DNA from: Lysobacter_C viscosus
Lineage (GTDB): Bacteria; Pseudomonadota; Gammaproteobacteria; Xanthomonadales; Xanthomonadaceae
NCBI RefSeq assembly: GCF_046600715.1
Contig: NZ_JBJMAV010000011.1
Location: 1 to 64,000 of the forward strand
Length of the DNA stretch: 64,000 bases
Reading direction: 5' to 3'
Shown: positions 17,618 through 26,174 of the stretch, piece by piece
Numbering within the stretch: position 1 is the first letter of the stretch
How the letters are laid out: every line of letters starts with the position of its first letter
The notes under the pieces: generated by a model
The model's input: the letters and a program-made list of their open reading frames with translations, nothing else
Told to the model about the DNA's origin: nothing
Databases searched by the model: none
Program-made: the position numbers and the translations under genes

Positions 17618-17971
17618 TCAGGCCGCCAGTGCGTAGGCGGCCAGCGCCGCGGCCAGGACGGCTACCGTCGCGGCGATCAGTGCCAGTTGCCGCGACCGTT
17701 CCAGTGCGGCCAGCGCCAGTTCATGACGGGCCAGCGTGCGCTCCAGTTCGCCTGCTCCCTGCCGCAGCGAATGCAGGGTGTTCTGCATTTCACCGGCCAG
17801 CGCATGGATGGCGTCGGCGTTCTGCGCCGCCGCGTCCTGCAGTTCCTTGATCTGCTGCGGCACCAGGGCGGCGGCCTTCGCATCGTCGCCGCGGCTGCGC
17901 GTGAACATCGGCCGTGCCGCCTTGATGATTTCGGGGAGGAACGGGGCAACGACACTGAACCAGGCGGACAT
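17618..17971 (-). CDS. Small tail-anchored coiled-coil protein, unknown function
   Basis: The product is 117 aa. The N-terminus (MSAWFSVVAPFLPEIIKAARP) is amphipathic. The middle is helical and Ala/Gln/Glu-rich with a coiled-coil pattern. The last 22 residues form one hydrophobic helix (LALIAATVAVLAAALAAYALAA). An AAGGAG ribosome binding site supports the start. It is 52 bp downstream of the GT9 gene on the same strand, so the two may be co-transcribed. No family is recognised. Confidence 0.65.
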   Translation of the reverse strand: MSAWFSVVAPFLPEIIKAARPMFTRSRGDDAKAAALVPQQIKELQDAAAQNADAIHALAGEMQNTLHSLRQGAGELERTLARHELALAALERSRQLALIAATVAVLAAALAAYALAA

Positions 17972-18023
17972 CGGGAGCTCCTTGGAGGGGGCGCTGCAGG
18001 GGCGGCGGGCCGGATGGTCCGGA

Positions 18024-19037
18024 TCAACCGTGGTCGTGACGGTAACGCTCGAATGCCGCCACCGCATCGTCCACGGTGACCAGGTCCATCACCCCGTCGT
18101 ATTCGATCTTGCTGCCCCACTTGAGCGCGTCGGCCCCGCGCCCCCGGTAGGTTCGGGCGGCGTCGTCATAGCGGTCCACGCAGTAGCGACGGTCGGAGTA
18201 GGGCCCGCTGCGCGCCGGGTTGCTGGCGGCGTGCAGGCCCAGCACCTTCGTGCCCATCGCGTTGGCGATGTGCATCGGCCCGGAGTCGGGGGTGACCAGC
18301 AGGTCGCCGCGTGCCAGCAGCGCAGGCAGCTGCTTCAGGGTGTCCTTGCCGACCAGGTCCAGCACGGGCTGGTGCATGGCCGCGATGATCGCGTCAGCCG
18401 TCCGGCGCTCCAGTTCGCTGCGGCCGCCGCACAGCACCACGCGCCAGCCTGCCCCGGCGGCATGGTCGGCCAGGGCGGCGTGGCGTTCGGGCCGCCAGTT
18501 GCGCAGCGCGTGGCTGGAGCACGGCGAGACCAGCATCGTCCGGCGTCCGTCCTCCGGCCACTGCGCCCGCGCCCACTCGACCGCCGCGGAGGGCACCGGA
18601 AGGTCCCAGCGCACGGTGTCCTGCCGCAGGCCCAGCGGTTCGCAGAAGCTGCCGATGGCATCCAGCACGTGGATGCCGGGGCGTTCGGGGATGCGTTCAT
18701 TGATGAACAGCCCATGGCCGTCCTTCGACCGACCGCGGTCGTAGCCCACCCGCCGGCGTGCGGGTATGAAGGCCGACAGCAGGTTGGCCCGCGCGGCCAC
18801 CTGCATCTGCAACAGCGCATCGAAACGCCGGCCGCCGAGCGCGCGCCGCACCCCGCGCATGCCGGCAAGTCCGCTGCGTTTGTCGTACTCGATGAAGTCC
18901 ACCCCCTCCAGTCCGTCCAGCAGCCTGTGCTCACCCTTGCCGATGACCCAGGCCAGCCGCACCCCGGGCCAGGCGGACTGCAGCGTGCGCACCAGGGGCA
19001 CCACGTGGGTGACGTCGCCCAGCGCCGACAGACGCAA
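18024..19037 (-). CDS. Glycosyltransferase family 9 (heptosyltransferase-like) protein
   Basis: The product is at least 337 aa and resembles ADP-heptose:LPS heptosyltransferases, which build the LPS inner core at the cytoplasmic face. It has RLSALGDVTHVVPLVRTLQ near the start, LVSPCSSHALRNW in the middle, and the family signature TPDSGPMHIANAMGTKVLGLH. The start is unresolved. TTG at 19035-19037 is the first usual start codon, but the preceding in-frame codons encode SLCLL, which would complete the first beta-strand. It is divergent from the Kdo kinase gene. Confidence 0.87.
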   Translation of the reverse strand: MRLSALGDVTHVVPLVRTLQSAWPGVRLAWVIGKGEHRLLDGLEGVDFIEYDKRSGLAGMRGVRRALGGRRFDALLQMQVAARANLLSAFIPARRRVGYDRGRSKDGHGLFINERIPERPGIHVLDAIGSFCEPLGLRQDTVRWDLPVPSAAVEWARAQWPEDGRRTMLVSPCSSHALRNWRPERHAALADHAAGAGWRVVLCGGRSELERRTADAIIAAMHQPVLDLVGKDTLKQLPALLARGDLLVTPDSGPMHIANAMGTKVLGLHAASNPARSGPYSDRRYCVDRYDDAARTYRGRGADALKWGSKIEYDGVMDLVTVDDAVAAFERYRHDHG

Positions 19038-19094
19038 CAGGCAAAGCGAGTCGGGCGCGGGTGCCGGCGCGGATGGATGGCGGGTTTGAATTGC

Positions 19095-19100
19095 TAGACT
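19095..19100 (+). promoter_or_regulatory. -10-like element directly before kdkA
   Basis: TAGACT (19095-19100) ends 7 nt before the ATG at 19108, with no Shine-Dalgarno and no good -35. It predicts a leaderless kdkA mRNA. Confidence 0.35.
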
Positions 19101-19107
19101 CCGGGCG

Positions 19108-19857
19108 ATGACGGGGTATGACGCGACAGAAGGCTTGACGCCATTCCGCGATGACAGCGGCTACGGCGCGATTCTGTTCGACCTGACGCGGGTGCGGCAA
19201 GCCAGCGCGGACTGGTTCTCCCCGGCGTATTGGGGCGAGCGCGCCCGGCCGGTCGACAGCGGAGGGCGCGGTGGCGCTTGGTTCGTCGAGACCCCGTTCG
19301 GCCCCGCGGTGCTCCGTCGCTACCTGCGCGGCGGACTGGTGGCGCAGGTCAACCGCGACCGCTACCTGTGGCGGGGCAGCAACCGGACGCGGTCGTTCGC
19401 CGAGTTCCGGCTGATCCGCGCCGTCGCCGAAAAAGGCGTGCCCGTGCCGCGCCCGATCGCCGCCTACTACCGGCGGGTGGGCCTGCGCTACCAGGCCGCG
19501 ATCCTGCTGGAACGGCTCGACAACGTGCGCTCGCTGGCCGACCGTGCCAGCGTTGCCGGTGATGGTGCGCCGTGGGAGGAAGCCGGGCGGTTGATCGCGC
19601 GCGGCCACCGCGCCGGGCTGGACCACGCAGACCTCAACGCCCACAACCTGCTGTTCAATCCGGCGGGGCAGGGCTGGGTGATCGACCTGGATCGCGGCGA
19701 GCTGCGCATCCCCGCCACCGGCTGGCGCGAGCGCAACCTGGCGCGCCTGCGCCGCTCGGTGCTGAAGCTGCGTGGCGACCGCACGGCCGATGCCGTGGAG
19801 CGCGATTTCGCCCGGCTGCGCGGCGCCTACGATCGCATCTGGGAACGGGGCTACTGA
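19108..19857 (+). CDS. kdkA: 3-deoxy-D-manno-octulosonic acid (Kdo) kinase
   Basis: The product is 249 aa. KdkA phosphorylates Kdo at O-4 in LPS inner cores that contain a single Kdo. It has a protein-kinase-like fold with the catalytic loop HADLNAHNLLF and the metal-binding IDLDRGELR. An N-terminal glycine-rich stretch and RRYLRGG are also typical of the KdkA/RfaP family. It is divergent from a GT9 transferase, consistent with LPS core synthesis. The stop codon overlaps the next ATG (TGATG). Confidence 0.88.
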   Translation: MTGYDATEGLTPFRDDSGYGAILFDLTRVRQASADWFSPAYWGERARPVDSGGRGGAWFVETPFGPAVLRRYLRGGLVAQVNRDRYLWRGSNRTRSFAEFRLIRAVAEKGVPVPRPIAAYYRRVGLRYQAAILLERLDNVRSLADRASVAGDGAPWEEAGRLIARGHRAGLDHADLNAHNLLFNPAGQGWVIDLDRGELRIPATGWRERNLARLRRSVLKLRGDRTADAVERDFARLRGAYDRIWERGY

Positions 19858-20615
19858 TGGCCTGGCAGTTGCGCATGCAGGGCGCGGGCAGTGCCTCGGC
19901 CGTCGAGCTGGGCTCGGCCATGGCGACGATCGAGCGTGACGGCGCGCCGTGGCTGACGATCGACTGCGGTGGCGAGGGCCTCACCGCCTACCTGGCGCAT
20001 TACGGCGAACCGCCCCGCGCGGTTTTCGTCACCCATACCCACCTGGACCATGTCGCAGGCTTCGAGCGGCTGTTCGTGGAGAAGTATTTCCAGGCGGCGC
20101 GCCGGGGCCACACCCGCCTCTACGTGCCGGCGCCGCTGGTCCCGTTGCTGCACCAGCGCGTCGGCGACTACCCCAACGTCCTTGCCGAGGGCGGTGCCAA
20201 TTTCTGGGACGCGTTCCATGTGATCCCCGTCGGCGATGCGTTCTGGCATGACGGTGTCCGGCTTGAGGTGTTCCCGGCACGCCATCACTGGCCGGATACG
20301 GCGTTCGGCCTGCGCCTGCAGGGCAGCCTGGTGTGGACCGGCGACACCCGGCCGATCCCGGAGGTGCTGGCTCGATTCGCCGGTGCAGGCGAGCTGGTCG
20401 CGCACGATTGCGGGCTGGTGGGCAACCCGTCCCACAGTGGCATCGAAGACCTGGAACGCGAGTACCCGCGCGAGCTGCTGGACCGCTGCGTGCTGTACCA
20501 CTACGCCAGCGCTGCCGACGGGCGGGCGCTGGCGCAACGCGGCTACCGCGTGGCCGAGCCCGGCGCCACGCTCGCGCTGGACGACCCCACCGCACGACGG
20601 GCCGACCCGGCATGA
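19857..20615 (+). CDS. MBL fold metallo-hydrolase, unknown substrate
   Basis: The product is 252 aa. The metallo-beta-lactamase fold is shown by THTHLDHVAGFERLF, ARHHWPDTAFG, VWTGDTRPI and AHDCGL. It resembles RNase Z/PhnP-like hydrolases in general layout, but I cannot assign a substrate. It overlaps the kdkA stop by 1 bp (TGATG), and its stop overlaps the moaA start (ATGA). It is therefore translationally coupled on both sides. No strong ribosome binding site is seen. Confidence 0.82.
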   Translation: MAWQLRMQGAGSASAVELGSAMATIERDGAPWLTIDCGGEGLTAYLAHYGEPPRAVFVTHTHLDHVAGFERLFVEKYFQAARRGHTRLYVPAPLVPLLHQRVGDYPNVLAEGGANFWDAFHVIPVGDAFWHDGVRLEVFPARHHWPDTAFGLRLQGSLVWTGDTRPIPEVLARFAGAGELVAHDCGLVGNPSHSGIEDLEREYPRELLDRCVLYHYASAADGRALAQRGYRVAEPGATLALDDPTARRADPA

Positions 20616-21649
20616 GCCTGCCGCGCCGCCTCACCGGGCCCGGGCTGGACGCCGGTCCGCGGGACCGTCTCGGCCGCCCGTTGCGCGACCTGCGGTTGTC
20701 GGTGATCGAGGCCTGCAATTTCCGCTGCCCCTATTGCATGCCGGCCGACCGGGTCGGTGACGACCACGGGCTGGATGCGGCCTCGCGCCTGTCGTTCGAC
20801 GAGATCGAAACGCTGGTGCGCGGGTTCGCCCGGCTCGGCGTGAACAAACTGCGGTTGACCGGGGGCGAGCCGCTGCTGCGCCGCCATCTCGCCCGGCTGG
20901 TCCAGCGGTTGGCGGTCATCCCCGGCGTGGACGACATTGCCCTGACCACCAACGGAAGCCTGCTGGCCGGGCAGGCACGCGCGCTCCGGGACGCCGGGCT
21001 GGGGCGGATTACGGTCAGCCTGGACACCCTGGACCCCTCCCGGTTCGCCCAGTTGTCGGGGGGGCGCGGTCGGCTGGAGGACGTGATGCGTGGCCTCGAC
21101 GCGGCGGTCGATGCCGGGTTCGGGCCGATCAAGCTCAACTGCGTGGTGCAGCGGGACGTCAATGACGAGCAGGTGCTGCCGCTGGTGGCGTTTGCCCGGG
21201 AGCGCGGCCACGTCATGCGCTTCATCGAGTACATGGACGTCGGCACCTGCAACGGCTGGCGGCGCGATCGCGTCGTGCCCTCCGCCGCGCTTCGCGACAC
21301 GATCGATGCGCGCTGGCCCTTGCGCGCGCTGCAGCCGCACTACCGGGGCGAAGTGGCCGAACGCTACGCCTTCGTCGACGGCGGTGGCGAGGTCGGTTTC
21401 GTCAGTTCGGTCACCGCGCCGTTCTGCGGCGACTGCCACCGCGCCCGGGTTTCCGCCGACGGCACGCTCTACACCTGCCTGTTCGCCGGCTCCGGCCAGC
21501 CGCTGCGCCCGCTCTTGGCGGGCGGGGACGTTGCATTGTCCGACCACGTCGGGGGCCTCTGGCAGCGGCGTGCCGACCGTTACAGCGAAGAACGCGACTC
21601 TCCGCTGGCATCGAGAAGGCACGTGGAGATGTTCCTGGTGGGCGGATGA
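20612..21649 (+). CDS. moaA: GTP 3',8-cyclase (molybdenum cofactor biosynthesis protein A)
   Basis: The product is 345 aa. MoaA is a radical SAM enzyme that starts molybdopterin synthesis from GTP. The SAM-cluster cysteines are Cys35, Cys39 and Cys42 (CNFRCPYC). The second cluster lies in FCGDCHRAR and YTCLF, at roughly residues 272, 275 and 289. The conserved GG tail (LVGG) ends the protein. The ATG overlaps the MBL gene's stop. moaC, moaD and moaE follow on the same strand. Confidence 0.97.
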   Translation: MSLPRRLTGPGLDAGPRDRLGRPLRDLRLSVIEACNFRCPYCMPADRVGDDHGLDAASRLSFDEIETLVRGFARLGVNKLRLTGGEPLLRRHLARLVQRLAVIPGVDDIALTTNGSLLAGQARALRDAGLGRITVSLDTLDPSRFAQLSGGRGRLEDVMRGLDAAVDAGFGPIKLNCVVQRDVNDEQVLPLVAFARERGHVMRFIEYMDVGTCNGWRRDRVVPSAALRDTIDARWPLRALQPHYRGEVAERYAFVDGGGEVGFVSSVTAPFCGDCHRARVSADGTLYTCLFAGSGQPLRPLLAGGDVALSDHVGGLWQRRADRYSEERDSPLASRRHVEMFLVGG

Positions 21650-21716
21650 GTCGGCTGCCCGGGCGACGCCCGCCCATGTTCCCGCGTTCCCATTCCCTAT
21701 CGACCGGAGTGGGCAG

Positions 21717-22112
21717 ATGCACGCCTGCCGGACCGACGTGAAGACCCTCCCGACCTCGCCCGTCGAGCGCGAGCAGGCGTTGCTGACCGATCCGGTCCGC
21801 GCCTCGCGCGAGGCCCTGGACGAACTGCTGGCGGACGACTTCCTGGAAATCGCCTCGACCGGTCTGAGCTTCGGCAAGGCCGCGGTGCTCGATCGATTGC
21901 CGCAGGAGGCCGGATCCCACGTTTTCGAAGCCTGGGGGTTCACCGAGCATGCCGTGGCCGAGGGCATCGTGCTGGTGACCTATCGCGCGGCCGTAGCGCG
22001 CTCCGGAATCCGGATTTCGTCGGTGCGGGCCTCGCTGTGGCGCCGGGAGGCGTCCGGCTGGCGGATGGTGTTCCACCAGGGAACGCCGCTGCCCGATGGC
22101 GCTACCATCTGA
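21717..22112 (+). CDS. DUF4440 / NTF2-like family protein
   Basis: The product is 131 aa. It has the cone-shaped NTF2-like pattern, with SREALDELLADDFLEIASTG early and SSVRASLWRREASGWRMVFHQGTPL at the end. The role is unknown; related proteins bind or isomerise small ligands. A GGAG ribosome binding site precedes ATG 21717. It lies between moaA and moaC in one run of genes, which hints at a link to cofactor metabolism but does not prove it. Confidence 0.75.
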   Translation: MHACRTDVKTLPTSPVEREQALLTDPVRASREALDELLADDFLEIASTGLSFGKAAVLDRLPQEAGSHVFEAWGFTEHAVAEGIVLVTYRAAVARSGIRISSVRASLWRREASGWRMVFHQGTPLPDGATI

Positions 22113-22135
22113 TCCCGTTCCACGACCGTCCCGGC

Positions 22136-22633
22136 ATGCCACACAAGACGCCCCTTCCTGGCCTCACCCACCTCGACGCGCACGGACACCCGGCGATGGT
22201 CGACGTAACCGGCAAGGCCGTCACCGCGCGTGAAGCTCGCGCCGAGTGCCGGGTGGCGTTTCCGGCCGAGGTCGCCGCGAAACTGCGCGAATCGGGCCTG
22301 CGCAGTGCCAAGGGGGGCATCGTCGATACCGCGGTGATCGCCGGCACCATGGCGGTGAAGCGAACGCACGAGTTGATCCCGTTCTGCCATCCGCTGCCGA
22401 TCGACGGCTGCCGCCTCTCGGTGAAATGGGATGGCGATGACGCGCTGCGGATCGAGTGCAGCGTGCGCACCACGCATCGCACGGGGGTCGAGATGGAGGC
22501 ACTCACCGGCGCGACCGTCGCTGCGCTGACGGTCTACGACATGTGCAAGGCGCTGTCGCATGACATCGTGCTGGGCCCGGCACGGCTGCTGGCCAAGCGT
22601 GGGGGGCGGCACGACGTCGGGCCCGCGCCATGA
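22136..22633 (+). CDS. moaC: Cyclic pyranopterin monophosphate synthase
   Basis: The product is 165 aa, the usual MoaC length. MoaC converts the MoaA product to cyclic pyranopterin monophosphate. Conserved features are HPAMVDVTGK, KRTHELIPFCHPLPI and MCKALSHDI. The start follows the DUF4440 gene by 23 bp. The stop overlaps moaD by 4 bp (ATGA). Confidence 0.97.
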   Translation: MPHKTPLPGLTHLDAHGHPAMVDVTGKAVTAREARAECRVAFPAEVAAKLRESGLRSAKGGIVDTAVIAGTMAVKRTHELIPFCHPLPIDGCRLSVKWDGDDALRIECSVRTTHRTGVEMEALTGATVAALTVYDMCKALSHDIVLGPARLLAKRGGRHDVGPAP

Positions 22634-22875
22634 GCGTCCGGGTGGCCGTGCTGTATTTCGCCAGCCTGCGCGATGCCGCGGGCTGCGGGCGCGAGGAGGT
22701 GGCGACCGATGCCGCCGACCTGGCCGCTCTCTACCGCGAGCTTAGCGAGCGACACGGGTTCGTGCTGCCGATCGATCGCCTGCGCGTCTCGATGGGGGAT
22801 GCGTTCGTGGACTGGGGCGCGGTGCCCCTGGAGGGCGCGGAGGTCGCCTTCATCCCGCCGGTGTCGGGGGGCTGA
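22630..22875 (+). CDS. moaD: Molybdopterin synthase sulfur carrier subunit
   Basis: The product is 81 aa with a ubiquitin-like fold and the C-terminal PPVSGG. The Gly-Gly end is the thiocarboxylate carrier needed to make molybdopterin dithiolene. It overlaps moaC by 4 bp and is followed by moaE after 3 bp. Confidence 0.95.
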   Translation: MSVRVAVLYFASLRDAAGCGREEVATDAADLAALYRELSERHGFVLPIDRLRVSMGDAFVDWGAVPLEGAEVAFIPPVSGG

Positions 22876-22878
22876 CCG

Positions 22879-23304
22879 GTGCCCGTGTTCCGACTCTCGG
22901 AGACCCCGTTCGACACCGGCACGTTGCGGTCCGCGCTGCTGGACGAGCGCGTTGGCGCCTACGCCGGCTTCGAGGGTTGGGTGCGTGACCACAACGAAGG
23001 CCGCGACGTGGACGGCCTGCGCTATGAGGCCCACGCAACCCTGGCGCTGGCCGAAGGCAGGCGCGTGATGGACGAGGCCCTGGCGAAGTACGGGATCATC
23101 GAGGCCCACTGCGTCCACCGGGTCGGCGAACTGGCCATTGGCGAGCTCGCGGTCTGGGTGGGGGTCACGGCTGCGCACCGGGATGCCGCGTTCGCCGCGT
23201 GCCGGTTCGTGATCGACGAGGTCAAGGCGCGCGTGCCGATCTGGAAGCACGAGCGTTACCGCGACGGCGACGCGGGCTGGCTGCACCCCGCGCAGGACCG
23301 CTGA
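22879..23304 (+). CDS. moaE: Molybdopterin synthase catalytic subunit
   Basis: The product is 141 aa. MoaE pairs with MoaD to insert sulfur into cyclic pyranopterin monophosphate. Signatures are GAYAGFEGWVRDHNEGRDV and KARVPIWKHERYRDG, the latter carrying the conserved Lys residues. The GTG at 22879 is used as the start, immediately after moaD. It ends the molybdopterin run; the next elements are RNA genes on the opposite strand. Confidence 0.95.
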   Translation: MPVFRLSETPFDTGTLRSALLDERVGAYAGFEGWVRDHNEGRDVDGLRYEAHATLALAEGRRVMDEALAKYGIIEAHCVHRVGELAIGELAVWVGVTAAHRDAAFAACRFVIDEVKARVPIWKHERYRDGDAGWLHPAQDR

Positions 23305-23353
23305 ACGCCGGCGCGCCGTGCACGCGGCAGTAGGGTGGCTGTCAAAAGGCGGC

Positions 23354-23455
23354 GACCCCGCCGGCTGGCCTCGGCACCCGCGTCGATCGATACCGTTGCT
23401 GCCTTCCGGCCCTGGCGGAGTTTTCGACCTAGCGTCGCGAGGGGCCGACGGGGCC
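23354..23455 (-). ncRNA. ffs: Signal recognition particle 4.5S RNA (small type)
   Basis: The minus strand contains the SRP domain IV core CAGGGCCGGAAGGCAGCAAC with its GGAA tetraloop. This binds Ffh. The ends GGCCCCGTCGGC and GCCGGCGGGGTC pair over 12 bp (one G-T), closing an approximately 102-nt hairpin. The exact ends are uncertain by about 10 nt. It lies 66 bp downstream of tRNA-Ser(GGA) on the same strand and near dnaX, a common location in this group. No protein is encoded here. Confidence 0.88.
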
Positions 23456-23521
23456 ACCATAGGACGGCGCGATGCGTGATCGCGTCTGCGACGGTGGCAT
23501 TCAGGCCACGTCGCGGAAAAC

Positions 23522-23614
23522 TGGCGGAGAGAGGGGGATTCGAACCCCCGAAGCGCGGTTTAGACGCTTACACACTTTCCAGGCGTGCTCCTTCAACCAC
23601 TCGGACACCTCTCC
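23522..23614 (-). tRNA. tRNA-Ser (anticodon GGA)
   Basis: The gene is a 93-nt class II tRNA with encoded CCA, acceptor stem GGAGAGG and anticodon loop CTGGAAA. The anticodon GGA reads UCC and UCU. It lies just upstream of the SRP RNA on the same strand. Confidence 0.97.
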
Positions 23615-23849
23615 GGACCGCACGGCACGCTATGGGCGCGCCAGCGGGCCGCAAAGTCTAGTCCCCGCCGCCCGCGGCCACAAGGCGCGCGGCTGAATCG
23701 CGTTCGGACTGGTGGGAAGGCAAAGGGCGACGGCAGGGCACGCCGGCCGGCAACAGGCGACATGGCACAATGCCGGCCTGCCGACAGGCGGCGGCGCGGG
23801 CACTCGCGCGCGCGCCGGCCCGGCACGCTCCGCTCTACTGAAGGGTCCG

Positions 23850-25658
23850 ATGTCCTACCTCGTCCTTGCACGCAAATGGCGCCCCCGGCGCTTCGCCGAA
23901 CTGGTGGGCCAGGAGCACGTGGTCCGCGCGCTGACCAACGCGCTCGACAGCGGCCGCCTGCACCACGCCTTCCTGTTCACTGGCACCCGCGGTGTGGGCA
24001 AGACCACCATCGCGCGGATCTTCGCCAAGTCGCTCAACTGCGAGCAGGGCACGTCGGCCGAGCCGTGCGGCGAGTGCGGCGCCTGTCGCGACATCGACGC
24101 CGGGCGGTTCATGGACCTGCTGGAGATCGACGCGGCCAGCAACACCGGCGTCGACGACGTGCGCGAGGTGATCGAGAACGCGCAGTACATGCCGGGCCGC
24201 GGCCGCATGAAGGTGTACCTGATCGACGAGGTGCACATGCTGTCGAAGGCGGCGTTCAACGCGCTGCTCAAGACGCTGGAAGAGCCGCCCGGGCACGTGA
24301 AGTTCCTGCTGGCCACCACCGATCCGCAGAAGCTGCCGGTCACGGTGCTGTCGCGCTGTTTGCAGTTCAACCTCAAACGGCTTGACGAAGCCCAGATCAG
24401 CGGCCAGATCGAGAAGATCCTTGCCGCCGAGGGCATCGCCGCCGAGCCCGGTGCGGTGCGCCAGCTCAGCCGTGCCGCCGACGGCAGCCTGCGCGACGGG
24501 CTGTCGCTGCTCGACCAGGCCATCGCCTACACGGGTGGCGACCTCGCCGATGCCGCGGTCGCGACCATGCTTGGCACCGTCGACCGTACCCGCGTCGGTG
24601 CGCTGCTGCAGGCACTCGCCGCCGGCGACGGCAGAGCGTTGATGGACGAGGTCGCCGCCCTGTCGGAGTTCTCGCCGGACTGGGCCAGCGTGCTGGACGC
24701 CCTGGGTGAGGCGCTGCATCGCGTGCAGGTGCGCCAGCTCGTCCCCGGGGTCGCGGTGGAGGACGAGGGCGTGGATGTCGGGGCGCTGGCCGCGGCGTTG
24801 CGTCCCGAGGTGGTGCAGCTCTGGTACCAGATGGCGCTGCATGGCCGCCGCGACCTTCCGCTGGCACCCAGCCCGCGCTCGGGGTTCGAGATGTGCGTGC
24901 TGCGGATGCTCGCGTTCCGCCCCGCAGGTGGCGACGACGTGGCCCGCGTGCCGGACCCGCAGCGCGCCATGGCGCAGGCAAGCGGCACGGCCCAGTCCGG
25001 CGCGCCCCCGTCGCCTGCCGAAGTGGCGGGCGCTGCGCTCGATGCAGGGCCGGAAACCGATGCTGAGCCCGCTGCGGCGCTGGAGCCAGCGGTCCCGGCC
25101 AGCAAGCGGCGGGCCGAGGCCACACCCTCGCGCGGAGCTGCGCGGGCGCCGACCACCGGGCTGGCCCCGCCGATCGTGCCGTCAACCACGCCTGCTGCCC
25201 TGGAGCCGGCATCGTCGCCAACGGTTGGCACCGCGGCACCCTCGGGTGGCCTGGACGGAATCAGGCTCGCCGATATCGACGACTGGCATGCGCTGCTCGA
25301 CAGCGGCGCGTTCAAGGGACCGGCCAAACTCCTGGCCGAACACGCCGGTTTCCTGGGTTTCCACGCCGGCGTGCTGCGACTGAGCCTGCACGCATCGGAC
25401 GAGCACCTGCGGACCGGCCCATCGGTACGGATGCTGGGCAATGCACTCGCCATCGCCCTGGGTACCGAGCCACAGCTTCGTTTCGAGGCCGGGACCGAGG
25501 CGGTCGAGTCGGTGCGCGACCGCAACGAGCGCGTGCGCGACGAGCGCCAGAGCCAGGCCGAAGCCACGTTCATGGCCGATCCCGATGTCCAGCGGCTGAT
25601 CACCCGGCACGGTGCCCGCCTGGTACCCGATTCGATCCGACCTCTCGACGGCGCCTGA
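23850..25658 (+). CDS. dnaX: DNA polymerase III subunits gamma/tau
   Basis: The product is a 602-aa clamp-loader ATPase. Walker A is GTRGVGKT (45-52), the zinc site is Cys64, Cys73, Cys76 and Cys79, and LIDEVHML is the Walker B region. A long Ala/Pro-rich linker leads to a C-terminal tau domain that binds DnaB and the alpha subunit. I see no A-rich slippery heptamer like that of E. coli, so a separate gamma form made by frameshifting is not predicted. AAGGG precedes the ATG. ybaB and recR follow, the conserved order. Confidence 0.96.
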   Translation: MSYLVLARKWRPRRFAELVGQEHVVRALTNALDSGRLHHAFLFTGTRGVGKTTIARIFAKSLNCEQGTSAEPCGECGACRDIDAGRFMDLLEIDAASNTGVDDVREVIENAQYMPGRGRMKVYLIDEVHMLSKAAFNALLKTLEEPPGHVKFLLATTDPQKLPVTVLSRCLQFNLKRLDEAQISGQIEKILAAEGIAAEPGAVRQLSRAADGSLRDGLSLLDQAIAYTGGDLADAAVATMLGTVDRTRVGALLQALAAGDGRALMDEVAALSEFSPDWASVLDALGEALHRVQVRQLVPGVAVEDEGVDVGALAAALRPEVVQLWYQMALHGRRDLPLAPSPRSGFEMCVLRMLAFRPAGGDDVARVPDPQRAMAQASGTAQSGAPPSPAEVAGAALDAGPETDAEPAAALEPAVPASKRRAEATPSRGAARAPTTGLAPPIVPSTTPAALEPASSPTVGTAAPSGGLDGIRLADIDDWHALLDSGAFKGPAKLLAEHAGFLGFHAGVLRLSLHASDEHLRTGPSVRMLGNALAIALGTEPQLRFEAGTEAVESVRDRNERVRDERQSQAEATFMADPDVQRLITRHGARLVPDSIRPLDGA

Positions 25659-25699
25659 GCGCGCCGCAAGCCCCCTCAACCGACCTAGGAACCCACGCC

Positions 25700-26020
25700 A
25701 TGCGCGGAAACATCGCCCAACTCATGCAGCAAGCGCAGAAGATGCAGGAAAACATGCAGCGCGCGCAGGAAGAGCTGGCCCAGCTTGAAGTCACCGGCAA
25801 CGCCGGTGGCGGCATGGTCAACATCACCCTCACCGGCCGCATGGAGTGCCGCAAGGTGCGCATCGACCCCAGCGTGCTCGCCGACCCGGAGATGGCCGAG
25901 GACCTCGTTGCCGCGGCATTCAACGATGCCGTCAACAAGGCCAACGCCGCGGCGCAGGAGCGCATGGGTTCGGCGACCGCCGGCATGCAGCTGCCCCCGG
26001 GCATGAAAATGCCGTTCTGA
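25700..26020 (+). CDS. ybaB: YbaB/EbfC family nucleoid-associated protein
   Basis: The product is 106 aa. YbaB proteins form tweezer-like dimers that bind DNA without strong sequence specificity. The helical N-terminus (QLMQQAQKMQENM) and the central GGGMVNITLTGRMECRKVRIDP are typical. It sits between dnaX and recR as in most bacteria, 41 bp after dnaX. Confidence 0.96.
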   Translation: MRGNIAQLMQQAQKMQENMQRAQEELAQLEVTGNAGGGMVNITLTGRMECRKVRIDPSVLADPEMAEDLVAAAFNDAVNKANAAAQERMGSATAGMQLPPGMKMPF

Positions 26021-26174
26021 ACGACCGGCGCCAGCGACAGCACTGATCCTTGCCGAACGGACACGTGCCCCCCCGCGCTCCGGTCCGTCGCGGGATGAAG
26101 GTTCCAGCCCCCGGTCGACTCGAGCCCGATCACCGCGATCCCCGCCCCTACTTCCCGGTTCCCCGCGCGACCCC

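Noticed and set aside
23850..25658. Programmed frameshift in dnaX to make gamma
   Set aside because: I found no A-rich slippery heptamer in the expected region, so only the full-length tau form is supported.
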